DNA of 64,000 bases from Candidatus Gastranaerophilales bacterium (GCA_944325735.1 CALVBI010000002.1:62001-126000); one strand, 5' to 3'. Positions 1 to 8,583 are shown, counted from the stretch's first letter. The notes: a model not told the origin generated them from the sequence alone. Numbers and translations are program-made.

Positions 1-1
1 T

Positions 2-235
2 TTTATAATCGCTCAAAATAAAACAAATATTTATTACTATGGAAAAGATTATTTTACTTTTTACTATGATGTAAATGCAGAAAAACTTTTGTTGTACCAT
101 TCTGCATATAGTTGTCAAACCAGTAGAGATATTTTGATTCAAAGATGTGGACTTTATGGGCATGATTCCGCATGTACTGCCTTAATTGCATGTAATGGTT
201 GGAAAATTCCAAAGGATTATCCTATTAGATTTTAA
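2..235 (+). CDS. Type IV pilin-like protein, C-terminal part (5' end outside window)
   Basis: The window opens inside a gene whose last 77 codons are visible. They align residue by residue with the C-terminus of the gene at 419-1093: both have a YYxGKDYFxFYYD stretch, a CGxYGxDSACTALI segment and an identical end (NGWKIPKDYPIRF). It is therefore a tandem paralogue of that pilin-like protein. The conserved cysteines probably form disulfides in the exported globular head. The N-terminal prepilin signal and any homopolymer leader lie outside the window. The two copies are similar enough at their 3' ends to recombine. Family assignment is firm only through the paralogue. Confidence 0.75.
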   Translation, partial: FIIAQNKTNIYYYGKDYFTFYYDVNAEKLLLYHSAYSCQTSRDILIQRCGLYGHDSACTALIACNGWKIPKDYPIRF

Positions 236-269
236 AAATTCTTTTGTATCTTTATAAAACTCCTTTTTA

Positions 270-298
270 TTGAAAAATAAATTCTAATTTGTTATAAT
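270..298 (+). promoter_or_regulatory. Sigma-70 type promoter upstream of the poly-G pilin leader
   Basis: TTGAAA at 270-275 and TATAAT at 293-298, spaced by 17 bases. It lies just upstream of a Shine-Dalgarno sequence (AGAAAGGAG) and the ATG at 322. The same TTGAAA/T-17-TATAAT/TAAAAT layout precedes the three other homopolymer-bearing pilin genes. Confidence 0.7.
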
Positions 299-321
299 AA
301 AAAATTAGAAAGGAGCAAGAT

Positions 322-418
322 ATGAAGAGATTTAAGAATATCGGGGGGGGGGGATTTAGAGCTTACCACACAAGGTTTTAAGGGTTGTCAAAAATATAAG
401 ATATGTTATAATAGTGAT
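322..418 (+). other. Out-of-frame N-terminal leader with an 11-G tract
   Basis: An ATG with a good Shine-Dalgarno sequence (AAAGGAG) begins MKRFKNI and then runs into eleven G (343-353). As sequenced, the frame stops at 379 after 19 codons. With ten G the frame stays open through the ATG at 419 into the pilin, giving a 256-residue product. With twelve G it stops at once at a TAG. The distance 322-1093 is 772 nt, one base more than a multiple of three. I read it as a contingency tract in the OFF register. An independent small ORF or a homopolymer sequencing error are the alternatives. Confidence 0.6.
385..412 (+). promoter_or_regulatory. Internal promoter giving a likely leaderless start at 419
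   Basis: TTGTCA at 385-390 and TATAAT at 407-412, 16 bases apart. The -10 box ends six bases before the ATG at 419, so transcription would begin at or next to the start codon. The block GGGTTGT...ATATGTTATAATAGTGAT recurs at the pilin gene at 40.4 kb. In the leader frame the block also encodes a conserved KICYNSD, so conservation could be coding instead. Confidence 0.5.
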
Positions 419-1093
419 ATGAAACATCACTATAAAAATAAAAAAGGATTTACTTTAGCAGAAGTATTAATAACATTAGGGATAATAGGTGTAGTTGCAG
501 CATTAACTATTCCTGCATTAATCTCTAATTATCGAAAGAGTGTAGTCGAAACTCGATTGAAAAGATCATATTCCGTTTTGGCAAATGCAATGCTTTTTGC
601 CGTGAAAGACAATGGTGAGTCAAGAAATTGGGCAAGTGTAAATGCAAAAACTTTTATTGAACAATATTTACAACCTTATATCCCTGGTAGTAAATATATC
701 TATGAAGGTCAACTAATGACTATGAATGTGTATGATGCTCATGGGTCAAAAATAAATTTTAATGCAGGAAATGCAAGTGGATTAAAACTTAAAACAGGAG
801 AACTAATAAGAGTAGTTGGAAATTTTGATCCCAATTCTTATCAAGGGATAGCTCAGTTCGGTTTTTTACTATCTCAAAATAAATCAGATAAATACTATTT
901 AGGAAAAGATTATTTTGCTTTTTATTATGATATTAATAAAGACAAACTTTTATCGTATTATTCTTATAACTGCAATACAAATAAAAGTACTCTTATCCAA
1001 CAATGTGGAATGTATGGACAAGATTCAGCATGTACTGCCTTAATTGTATGTAATGGTTGGAAAATTCCAAAGGATTATCCTATTAGGTTCTAA
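419..1093 (+). CDS. Type IV pilin-like (pseudopilin) protein
   Basis: A 224-residue protein with a class III prepilin signal: a short basic leader ending KKG, then FTLAEVLITLGIIGVVAAL, with Gly at -1, Phe at +1 and Glu at +5 as the prepilin peptidase and assembly machinery require. The hydrophobic segment (about residues 10-32) anchors it in the inner membrane and continues as the pilin helix. The C-terminal head has conserved cysteines and matches the truncated paralogue at 2-235. It can start here from an internal promoter, or from the ATG at 322 when the G tract is in register, which lengthens the leader from 10 to about 42 residues. The stop codon abuts the convergent nuclease gene. Function within a pilus or secretion pseudopilus is inferred. 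Confidence 0.85.
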   Translation: MKHHYKNKKGFTLAEVLITLGIIGVVAALTIPALISNYRKSVVETRLKRSYSVLANAMLFAVKDNGESRNWASVNAKTFIEQYLQPYIPGSKYIYEGQLMTMNVYDAHGSKINFNAGNASGLKLKTGELIRVVGNFDPNSYQGIAQFGFLLSQNKSDKYYLGKDYFAFYYDINKDKLLSYYSYNCNTNKSTLIQQCGMYGQDSACTALIVCNGWKIPKDYPIRF

Positions 1094-1723
1094 TTACAAA
1101 CATATTTTTTTATATTCACAAAAATTACATATATTTGTGTGCTCGATTTCTTCAGGGAATTGAGCATTTGTTATTTTGTCACAAATATCTGTTATTCTTC
1201 TTTCATATTCTTTTGCTTTTGCTGAATTAAAATCAATTATTGAATTTTGATTATTTTTTAAATCAATATAGATAAATTTTATATTATCTCCATACATTTT
1301 TGACGCGCATAAAAGATAGGTTATTGTTTGGTAGTCGTATTCCGGATTTTTAGGAATTGAACCGGTTTTGTAATCAAGTATGTAGTAGTTTTTCTCATCT
1401 TTCATTAGTGCGTCTAGTCGTCCGCTAATCCAGTAATTACCTACTTTGCAAGATAAATTGTATTCTGAGTTTACATAGGTTTTATTAAAAAATTCATTTT
1501 GTTTTAGAATTTCCCATAGTTTTAATTCTTCACTATAAAGGGCTTTTTCCATTTTAGAGATGTCATCTCCGCGTAAGTAATAATTCGCAAGAGCATGGAC
1601 TTTTTTACCTTTTTCAAATAAATTGCTTTTTTGTGGTACGGAAATTTTTTCTATGTATTTGAAATAATATTTTTTCGGGCAGGTTTCAAAAGTTTTTAGC
1701 ATATTTGGTGAAAAACTATTCAT
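1094..1723 (-). CDS. PD-(D/E)XK nuclease with Fe-S cysteines (AddB/RecB-like nuclease domain)
   Basis: A 209-residue nuclease of the PD-(D/E)XK superfamily found in RecB, AddB and Cas4. The catalytic signature is visible: His43, GRLDAL with Asp104, and ILDYKTG with Asp117 and Lys119. Cys15 and the C-terminal Cys199, Cys202 and Cys208 have the spacing of the AddB/Cas4 4Fe-4S cluster. The start overlaps the end of the helicase gene by eight bases, so the two are translationally coupled and probably form one helicase-nuclease complex acting on DNA ends. No cas genes are nearby, so Cas4 is unlikely. It is a stand-alone nuclease, unlike full-length AddB, where the domain is fused. Confidence 0.85.
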   Translation of the reverse strand: MNSFSPNMLKTFETCPKKYYFKYIEKISVPQKSNLFEKGKKVHALANYYLRGDDISKMEKALYSEELKLWEILKQNEFFNKTYVNSEYNLSCKVGNYWISGRLDALMKDEKNYYILDYKTGSIPKNPEYDYQTITYLLCASKMYGDNIKFIYIDLKNNQNSIIDFNSAKAKEYERRITDICDKITNAQFPEEIEHTNICNFCEYKKICL

Positions 1724-4700
1724 GGTATTCCTCCGTACAATCTAAAATTTCTGAAAAAATAAGGCTTGGTTCTTGTTCTATAATTTTTTCAAATGATTTT
1801 ATTTTTCTGCTGGTTGTGAAATATAAGTGTTTTTTAGCTCTAGTGATTGCCACATAGAGTAATCTTAAATTTTCTGATACCAGCTCTTGTTTCATATCAA
1901 ATTCTGTTTTTGCTTTGTAGTTTGGATTTAAGCGTTTTAAGTTTTCTGTAAAGTCAGAATTTTTTAATTTTATTTGTTCAAAGTCAAGTGTAAGATTTTT
2001 TTCTGACATTTCAGGGATAAAGACATAATCAAATTCATCTCCTTTGGATTTATGGAGTGTCATTATTTGTACTTTCCCTGCTAGAAATTCTTTATCGCTT
2101 TCATCTTCTTCAGAGAAGAATTTAAACCCGCTCAATGATGGTTTTTTAGCAAGTTCTCCTAATCTTTCAATAAGGGTTGAAAAATCTTTGTAATTCAAAC
2201 TCAATCGTTTTATCAGAGTTGAAATTAAATATACATTAGATTTTTCTATTTCTGAGGTAAAGTAATGAAGACCTATTTTAATAGCGAGTTCTTCAGGTGC
2301 GAGATGTGGGAATGAAAGCCAGTAGCTTAAATCCCAATAAAATTGTCCGAGATGAATATTTTCGATGTAATCAGGATTTATTTGAATAAAAGGATTCTCA
2401 TATTTTCTTATTTCAAGTCCGAGTCTTTGTTTATAGAACCCCATTTCTGCAAGAATTTCGTAGTTATCAGCTATTACATTATTATCAAATGGGTGGAGTA
2501 TCATTTGCATTATTGCAAAAATTGTTCTGAAAATTGATTTTTGTTCGAGACTTTCACTTCTTGTTATACTTTTTAATCCGCTGTTGTTAATGAAATTTAT
2601 CCATTGAGCTACTTGATAATTACTTCTTAAAAGAATGCCTATTGTGCATTTAGGGTCTTTTTTTAGTGCAGATTTGATTTCTCTTAAGATATAGTTTCTT
2701 TCTTCAAGTGGTTTTTCAAATATAGTTGCGTGTAGAGCATTTTCAGAAATTGGATTTCGACCTTCGACAGGCTGCATAAATATTTCAAAGAATGCTTTTT
2801 TTGTTTCATTTTGAGTGTCTGCCCATTTAACTAAATTATTAGCAAGAGTCCATACATCTTTGGTGCAGCGTTGAGAACAATTCATACTTACGTTATTACT
2901 ATTTTGTATAAAATTTCTGAAACCTTCCACATCAGCGTTTGAAAAAGTTGTTGTAATAGCTTGGTTTATGTCTCCGCATCTGATTAAATTTTTATGTTTT
3001 GCACTTAAAAGATTAATTAGTCTTTGTTGAATTGAAGATGAATCTTGAGCTTCGTCTTCGATAATATATTCGCAGATTTTTTGGTAATATTCTCTAATAT
3101 CAGCGTTATCTTCCAATAGTTTAACTGATGATATCAGCATATCATCATAGTCGATTAAGTTTGCTTCTTTTAAAATTCTTTGATATTCGTCAAAAAATAT
3201 TTTAAATTTTTCGAGCTTTTTATCCATTGAATTGTTAAATTCACATTCTCCAATTTTAAATACGGAAATTCCTCTGTCAAATTCATCTGTTTCTGTTTTT
3301 TTAAGTTTTAATTTTGTGGAAATTTCTCTTATAATTCGTGATCTTTGAGTATCATCACAAATTTCAAAGTCTGAGGATAGCCCTAGTCTTTCAAAGTTCC
3401 CGTTTTCTTTTAATATTCTTAAAGCAAGGCCATGAATTGTACTGATATTTGGTAGTTGTGAAGAATTCTGTCTGATATTTTTAATTCGGTCTCTGAAGTT
3501 TCTTGCTGCACTTTCCATGTATGTCATAACAAAAATGTTTTCAGGATTAACACCTTTATCAAGCAGTTTAATTATTAAAGCAAGTAAAATAGTTGTTTTT
3601 CCTGCTCCAGGGACTGCAGAGATTGCCATTTTACCATTTTTATAGTCAAGTACTGGCTTTTGGTCGTCTCGAGGGATTATTGTGAATGTTTTTTTAGTTT
3701 GGTCTTCGTCTTTTAATATTTGTTCTTGTATTTTAATGTATTCTTCTATACCGCCAAAATTTTCTATACCGTTTCCGTCAAACAGGCTTGAATATGTGTA
3801 AATATGCTCTGTTGCACATAGGGTTAGTTTTCTTAAAATTCTTGCAGTTTTTTCTTTTGATAATTCAATGTTGTCATCAATTGTGAATTCATCTTTTGCC
3901 CAGCCTCTTTGGAATACCCAAGCATTGTATAAAGGACCTGTATCACTTTTAATCCATTCATCACTTGAAATATCAAGCCATAGTTGATATTTTGTTTTGA
4001 TTTGATTGTCTATGATTTTTTGAGGGGTTGAAATTATCAGATCATTTGGTGAAATTTCTAATGTAGAATATGGATTTTCCGCAATTATTGAATTTTCAAT
4101 TTGATTGATAATTTCATTTTGTCTGTTTGGAAAATCTTTCCCGAATATATTTTCAAAATCTTGCAGTTGTTTTATAAAGAAATTGAATTTATTTAATTCA
4201 ATAGGTTTTATATTTTGTAATTGTGCAAGTTCAAAATAAATATCGTAAACTTTTTCTGATAATTTTGTATTATTGTTTTCTGTTAAATTTTTTATAATTT
4301 CAAGAAATTTTTTGTATTTGTTTGAGTATTCTTCTAAGTTAAATTCATGTTCAATTAATATCCCGTTATTTTCAAAGTTTGCAAGAATATCTCTGCAATA
4401 TTTGACAGGTATTCCTAAAAATTCAGAAAGGACTACACGCAAATCAAATTCACTTAGTTTAATACCATTAACTATTTTTAAAATAGTCAGAACAGATTTT
4501 ACAAGTCGATTTTGTATAAGTTTTTCACTCCCTGATAGGAACATTAGATTTGTATGGATATTTTCTTTTAGAGAAAATTTCAGCATATCATCAATTACAG
4601 GTGTGATTATAGATATTTCTGATGGAAGAACATTTTTGCTAAAGAGCTCTTTAATATTTTTGATAGCAGAATCTATCATTGATGCTCTTTTTGATGGAGA

Positions 4701-5585
4701 TTGAAGAGAAAAATTCTCAAGAGGAACAATTTGGTCATTTGTAATATTTGCGAATAAAGTGTCTGCATCTTTACTCATAATATTTTCAGATGTAAGTTTT
4801 TGAGCTTTTTCCTTAAATAATTCTTCAAATTTCCAGACTGCAGTTCTATCTGCGCTTAAATATCCAGCTCGGCTTGCCCCCTTTTCATCAAAAGCAATGA
4901 ATGCTTCTTTTAGCTGAGGTGCAATGTGCGTAATAAAGTCAAAACAAACAGGAGTTATTTCATCTCCGTCATCTAAAATTAAGTATTTAATATTTTTAAA
5001 ATAGTCTGAATTTTTATAAATATAATTAAATACTAGAGTTTGTCTAAGGTAGTCAAAATCTCTCAGAGCAAGAGTTTTTGAAAGTAATTTTTTTAAAGCC
5101 TTTTTAGCATCTTCAGAAAAACTTTCTCCAAGAATTCTTGAACGCCATTCAACTTCTTCATCTGTCAAATTGTTTTGAACAATAAGAGAATATCTTCTAA
5201 ATATTTGGTGAAGAAGTGATTTCTTTGAATTGTAACCTTTAAATGGGATTTCTTTCAAAATATCTTTTAAAAGAAATTGCGAGACTTCAAGTCCTGCTAA
5301 ATTTGGTAAAATTGTTGGCTTATCAAACGGGTTAATATTTTCGAGAAAAGCCCAATTATCGTTAATAGTGTTATATACTAGTGAAAAAAATGAATGTACT
5401 TGTAGTTTTTCAATAGAATCTATTTCAAGTTTTTCAAAAGTTTTATTTATGAAGTTTTGTTTAAGGTTTGAATTTTGAACAAGTACTAAAATTTCAGAAG
5501 ATTTAACACCTGAATTTAATAAATTGGTATAAGCATTTATCAGAAAATCCGTTTTATTCGTGGATAAATCACCTGAAATTAACAT
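1716..5585 (-). CDS. UvrD/AddA-type superfamily I DNA helicase with a long N-terminal region
   Basis: A 1289-residue helicase. The C-terminal half has the UvrD/Rep motifs in order: Walker A (AVPGAGKTT, about residue 658), DEAQDSS (about 843), GDINQAI (about 872), LHKSKGDEFDYVF (about 1175) and YVAITRAKKHLYF (about 1242). The first 640 residues begin LISGDLSTNKTDFL, which looks like a degenerate P-loop, and resemble an inactive AddB-like helicase half. One polypeptide may thus carry both helicase halves, with the nuclease supplied by the overlapping downstream gene. The likely role is end resection for recombinational repair. The start has a weak upstream AGGAG (minus strand). The functional assignment to AddAB is an inference. 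Confidence 0.85.
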   Translation of the reverse strand: MLISGDLSTNKTDFLINAYTNLLNSGVKSSEILVLVQNSNLKQNFINKTFEKLEIDSIEKLQVHSFFSLVYNTINDNWAFLENINPFDKPTILPNLAGLEVSQFLLKDILKEIPFKGYNSKKSLLHQIFRRYSLIVQNNLTDEEVEWRSRILGESFSEDAKKALKKLLSKTLALRDFDYLRQTLVFNYIYKNSDYFKNIKYLILDDGDEITPVCFDFITHIAPQLKEAFIAFDEKGASRAGYLSADRTAVWKFEELFKEKAQKLTSENIMSKDADTLFANITNDQIVPLENFSLQSPSKRASMIDSAIKNIKELFSKNVLPSEISIITPVIDDMLKFSLKENIHTNLMFLSGSEKLIQNRLVKSVLTILKIVNGIKLSEFDLRVVLSEFLGIPVKYCRDILANFENNGILIEHEFNLEEYSNKYKKFLEIIKNLTENNNTKLSEKVYDIYFELAQLQNIKPIELNKFNFFIKQLQDFENIFGKDFPNRQNEIINQIENSIIAENPYSTLEISPNDLIISTPQKIIDNQIKTKYQLWLDISSDEWIKSDTGPLYNAWVFQRGWAKDEFTIDDNIELSKEKTARILRKLTLCATEHIYTYSSLFDGNGIENFGGIEEYIKIQEQILKDEDQTKKTFTIIPRDDQKPVLDYKNGKMAISAVPGAGKTTILLALIIKLLDKGVNPENIFVMTYMESAARNFRDRIKNIRQNSSQLPNISTIHGLALRILKENGNFERLGLSSDFEICDDTQRSRIIREISTKLKLKKTETDEFDRGISVFKIGECEFNNSMDKKLEKFKIFFDEYQRILKEANLIDYDDMLISSVKLLEDNADIREYYQKICEYIIEDEAQDSSSIQQRLINLLSAKHKNLIRCGDINQAITTTFSNADVEGFRNFIQNSNNVSMNCSQRCTKDVWTLANNLVKWADTQNETKKAFFEIFMQPVEGRNPISENALHATIFEKPLEERNYILREIKSALKKDPKCTIGILLRSNYQVAQWINFINNSGLKSITRSESLEQKSIFRTIFAIMQMILHPFDNNVIADNYEILAEMGFYKQRLGLEIRKYENPFIQINPDYIENIHLGQFYWDLSYWLSFPHLAPEELAIKIGLHYFTSEIEKSNVYLISTLIKRLSLNYKDFSTLIERLGELAKKPSLSGFKFFSEEDESDKEFLAGKVQIMTLHKSKGDEFDYVFIPEMSEKNLTLDFEQIKLKNSDFTENLKRLNPNYKAKTEFDMKQELVSENLRLLYVAITRAKKHLYFTTSRKIKSFEKIIEQEPSLIFSEILDCTEEYHE

Positions 5586-5655
5586 TCATACTCCTTTAAA
5601 AATAATTGTACCATGAACAATAAAAAAATAATTTTGTCCTCATCCTTCTGAACTA

Positions 5656-5684
5656 TTGCATTTTTTTGCGCATTAGTCTATTAT
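5656..5684 (+). promoter_or_regulatory. Promoter for the winged-helix gene
   Basis: TTGCAT at 5656-5661 and TATTAT at 5679-5684, spaced by 17 bases, in the divergent region between the helicase gene and the small winged-helix gene. Confidence 0.5.
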
Positions 5685-5734
5685 ATAACCATAAACGGAG
5701 AGAAGGTATTACAACAAACGCATGGAGGTTAGTT

Positions 5735-5941
5735 ATGCAAGAATTACAAGAACAAATTGGACAATCTGCAGGTCAAATTTACAATTATTTGAACAGCAAT
5801 GGAGAATCTACATTCTCAAAAATGAAAAAAGAATTAGATCTTAAAGGTAATTTTGCAGATTTAGGTCTTGGTTGGTTAGCTAGAGAAGACAAAGTTGAAA
5901 TTTCTAAAAAAGGTGCTTCAGTTAGCGTAAGACTTAAATAG
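5735..5941 (+). CDS. Small winged helix-turn-helix protein (DUF2582-like)
   Basis: A 68-residue protein starting MQELQEQIG. The start is set by a GGAGG seven bases upstream. The pattern of an N-terminal helix (IGQSAGQIYNYLNSNG), a recognition-helix-like segment (STFSKMKKELDL) and a final GLGWLAREDKVEISKKG wing matches the short winged-helix DUF2582 family, which occurs alone or as repeats in many anaerobes. DNA binding is likely; targets are unknown. It has its own promoter and terminator, so it is monocistronic. Confidence 0.7.
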   Translation: MQELQEQIGQSAGQIYNYLNSNGESTFSKMKKELDLKGNFADLGLGWLAREDKVEISKKGASVSVRLK

Positions 5942-5962
5942 TTTTTGTAAAAAAGACATTAT

Positions 5963-5995
5963 AAAAAAGCCACTCTAATGAGGGTGGCTTTTTTA
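5963..5995 (+). terminator. Intrinsic terminator
   Basis: GCCACTC and GAGGGTGGC pair around a TAAT loop, flanked by an A-run and a T-run. It ends the winged-helix gene. Confidence 0.85.
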
Positions 5996-6091
5996 TTGTT
6001 AATAAAATTAATAATTAAATTTATTTTTAGCAATTATTTAAATCAAAGATTTTTATTAAAATTATAGGGGATTTATAAAGAGGAATTTATA

Positions 6092-7126
6092 ATGGGGATT
6101 GAAAAGCTAACAAAAGTTTTGCCTAAATTTACAAAAATGAAAGAAGCGGAGTTATCTGGATTTAGTAAAAACAAATTAGTAAAAATTTTTGATCCGGAAA
6201 AGTCTATATCGAAACCTGCTAAAGCTCGAAATAAACCAAAGATATCTGCTACTAAGACTCTGTCACCGCAGGAACAAATTAATATGATGGTAAATTCTCA
6301 AGTAAAGCGAACAAAAGGTTTATTAGTTGAAGATTTTGTTGCTAAAAAACAGAAGCTTATTAATGAATTATCAAAGGTTTGTGATAAAAGTGTTATTGCA
6401 AGAATTGAAAAGGCTGATAATCCTGAGCAGCTTGCAAAAATTCTTGCAGAACAAGAGTATATGCCTATTGGTAAATATGCTAAATATATTATTGACGGTA
6501 AGTTTGTTAAAAAATCAAATCCAGACCAGGTTGTAAAACCTCTTTCTCTTGAAATGGAACAAATTCAATATCAGCAAAGAATAATCAAAGGAAATTTTAC
6601 ACTTGCAAGGGAAAAGGCAATGCATGTACCTTCAAAAAATCCTAAAGTTATTGCGATAGAAAATATTCTAAAAGAGCAATATGGCTGTAAGTTTGTTTCA
6701 TTAAAAGACAATGAAGAACTTGCAAGAAAAGTTTTAAAAGCCTATGAGATTGCTACAAAAAATGGGGTAAAAACGCCTAAAAATGTTATTGCCTCTGATT
6801 TTATGGTCGCAGAAGGAGAAAACTTTTTTAATGGCACAATATTATTAAATAGAAATCAACATACTTTATGTGAAGGTTTTATGTCAACAAGTAGTGATTT
6901 TCATGTCCCTTTACATGAAATATTGCATAATACGCATCCAAAGCTTGTTTCTTTTTCTTGGAAGAAAATCCCGTCCGAGTTAATGGGGGTAAAAAATGAG
7001 TTGTCTATATATTCTAAAAATGCCCAAACACATGAAACATTTACTGAGTTAAATACCAAAAGGCTAATTGACGGATTAAATTCCCAAGAACAGGCATTGT
7101 TTGATTATTTGAATATATTTGCATAA
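6092..7126 (+). CDS. Uncharacterised protein with an HEILH zinc-protease motif
   Basis: A 344-residue protein of unrecognised family. An AGAGG sits ten bases before the ATG. There is no signal peptide or membrane segment. The N-terminal 70 residues are basic and low-complexity, followed by helical, lysine-rich sequence. At about residues 275-279 the sequence VPLHEILHNTHP carries the HExxH zinc-binding core of metallopeptidases (zincins). The third ligand is not obvious; glutamates or histidines about 20-45 residues downstream (HETFTELN) are candidates. It is monocistronic. A peptidase or effector-like role is a guess; it could equally be a non-catalytic zinc-binding protein. Confidence 0.6.
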   Translation: MGIEKLTKVLPKFTKMKEAELSGFSKNKLVKIFDPEKSISKPAKARNKPKISATKTLSPQEQINMMVNSQVKRTKGLLVEDFVAKKQKLINELSKVCDKSVIARIEKADNPEQLAKILAEQEYMPIGKYAKYIIDGKFVKKSNPDQVVKPLSLEMEQIQYQQRIIKGNFTLAREKAMHVPSKNPKVIAIENILKEQYGCKFVSLKDNEELARKVLKAYEIATKNGVKTPKNVIASDFMVAEGENFFNGTILLNRNQHTLCEGFMSTSSDFHVPLHEILHNTHPKLVSFSWKKIPSELMGVKNELSIYSKNAQTHETFTELNTKRLIDGLNSQEQALFDYLNIFA

Positions 7127-7146
7127 TTTGCAATATAAATAAAAAG

Positions 7147-7170
7147 AGCTTCTAAAAATTTTAGAAGCTT
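7147..7170 (+). terminator. Hairpin after the HExxH gene
   Basis: AGCTTCTAAAA and TTTTAGAAGCT form a perfect stem 20 bases after the stop codon, with A residues 5' and a short T-rich 3' flank. Confidence 0.6.
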
Positions 7171-7174
7171 TCGA

Positions 7175-7404
7175 AATCTTTTATGATTCCTCGTGTAAAA
7201 GGTTAGTAGGTAGAAAGTGTAGTAGGTAGTAGTGTAAAATTTATTAATTCGCTTATAGCGTTATTTATTTCTTACATATTAATAAAGTATTTAAAAAGTA
7301 TATAATTGCTCTATACTAAAAATATTTTAACAAAACTTTACATTTATAGGTTTATCTTTAATTTATACTGAATATTATTAATGAAATATAAATGGAGTAA
7401 TCAA
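7175..7404. other. Non-coding gap before coaD
   Basis: About 230 AT-rich bases. Between 7200 and 7236 the 10-mer TAGTAGGTAG occurs twice, 16 bases apart. No gene, RNA or clear promoter was recognised. Confidence 0.4.
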
Positions 7405-7884
7405 ATGAAAATTGCAATTTATCCTGGTAGTTTTGATCCAGTAACAAAAGGTCATTTAGATATTTTACATACAGCAGCCGAAATATTTGATAAAGTTATA
7501 ATTGCAGTTGCAAGGAATCCTGAAAAACAAGGCTTTTTACCAGTAGATGTAAGGGTTAAGTTGATAAAAGAAAGTGTAAAAGATTTACCAAATGTAGAAG
7601 TTGATTTTTTTGAGGGATTAACAATAAATTACGCTCGTCAAAAGGGTGCAACAGTTTTGATAAGGGGATTGCGAGCTGTATCCGATTTTGAGTACGAAAT
7701 GCAGTTATCCCAAGCAAATAGTGCATTAGCAAGTGAAGTAAAGACAGTATTTTTGACTACAAAACCAAAATATAACTTTATATCCTCAAGTACAATTAAG
7801 GAAATTTACTTGAATAAAGGTGATATTTCAAAGTTTGTACCAGAACCTGTGAATGAATATTTGCAAAATACTTCTAAATGTTAA
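7405..7884 (+). CDS. coaD: Phosphopantetheine adenylyltransferase
   Basis: Transfers AMP from ATP to 4'-phosphopantetheine, the penultimate step of coenzyme A synthesis. The 159-residue length is typical of CoaD. It shows the nucleotidyltransferase signature YPGSFDPVTKGH (the T/HxGH motif, His17), RGLRAVSDFEYE, and ISSSTIKE near the C-terminus. I chose the ATG at 7405, preceded by GGAG, over an in-frame ATG at 7381 that would add eight residues not found in the family. The following coiled-coil gene has its own promoter. Confidence 0.95.
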   Translation: MKIAIYPGSFDPVTKGHLDILHTAAEIFDKVIIAVARNPEKQGFLPVDVRVKLIKESVKDLPNVEVDFFEGLTINYARQKGATVLIRGLRAVSDFEYEMQLSQANSALASEVKTVFLTTKPKYNFISSSTIKEIYLNKGDISKFVPEPVNEYLQNTSKC

Positions 7885-7913
7885 AATATTTAGCTTTTTC
7901 TATGATAAATTAT

Positions 7914-7942
7914 TTGACAATTAATATACGCTTATGTAGAAT
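7914..7942 (+). promoter_or_regulatory. Strong consensus promoter
   Basis: TTGACA at 7914-7919 and TAGAAT at 7937-7942 with a 17-base spacer, 27 bases before the start of the coiled-coil gene. Confidence 0.75.
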
Positions 7943-7968
7943 GTAATTAGAGTAAGAAAGGTATATGT

Positions 7969-8583
7969 GTGACAGCAATGCAACAGAATAATGGTGTATA
8001 TGATTTATTAAAAATGTTAGAAATTTCTTTGGAGGAAGGTTTCCCTATTATCCCACGTAAATTTACGGTTGTTAAAACAAAAGAAATTGAAACATTAATT
8101 GATAGAATTTATGCTTCTCTTCCATTAGAAGTACAGGAAGCAAGAGCATTTTTGAGACGTAGAGAAGAACTTCAAGTTGAAGCTCAACAAAAAGCTGAAA
8201 AGATTGTTCAAGATGCTCAAGCAGAAGCTGATAGAAAATTGTCAGAAGCTGATTTTATAAAAGCTCTTGAAAGAGAAGGTATTAGAATTAGAACTCAAGT
8301 TCAGCAAGAATGTGAAGAAATTAAGCGCAAAGCAATGGAAGAAGCTGATAATATTAGAGCTCAAGCTGTTGAAGAAGCAATGAAAACTAAAGAAGGCGCA
8401 GAGTTATATGCTGAACAAGTGTTAACAAATTTAGAGAAAAATTTGGCTCAACAACAACAAATTGTTAAAAATGGTCAAGTATATATGGAAAAATTGCGTA
8501 CAGATTCATTTGGAAGTTACGATATTCCAACATCTTACTCAGCAGATAGAGCTCAGACAAATTCTGATTTCGTAATTAAATAA
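7969..8583 (+). CDS. Coiled-coil protein, DivIVA/Cdv3-like
   Basis: A 204-residue cytoplasmic protein. Residues 1-60 form a short globular part containing GFPIIPRKFTVVK. Residues 60-170 are a long charged coiled coil rich in Ala, Glu and Gln, similar to ATP synthase b subunits and DivIVA. Cyanobacteria have a DivIVA-like division protein (Cdv3) of this style, to my recollection next to coaD, which suggests a role in cell division or shape. That identification rests on architecture and position only. The start is GTG at 7969 (AGAAAGG seven bases upstream); ATG 7978 is possible. Confidence 0.6.
   Translation: MTAMQQNNGVYDLLKMLEISLEEGFPIIPRKFTVVKTKEIETLIDRIYASLPLEVQEARAFLRRREELQVEAQQKAEKIVQDAQAEADRKLSEADFIKALEREGIRIRTQVQQECEEIKRKAMEEADNIRAQAVEEAMKTKEGAELYAEQVLTNLEKNLAQQQQIVKNGQVYMEKLRTDSFGSYDIPTSYSADRAQTNSDFVIK

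Noticed and set aside
1094-1723. Possible CRISPR Cas4
   Set aside because: The Fe-S PD-(D/E)XK layout is shared with AddB; there is no CRISPR array or other cas gene, and it overlaps a helicase gene.
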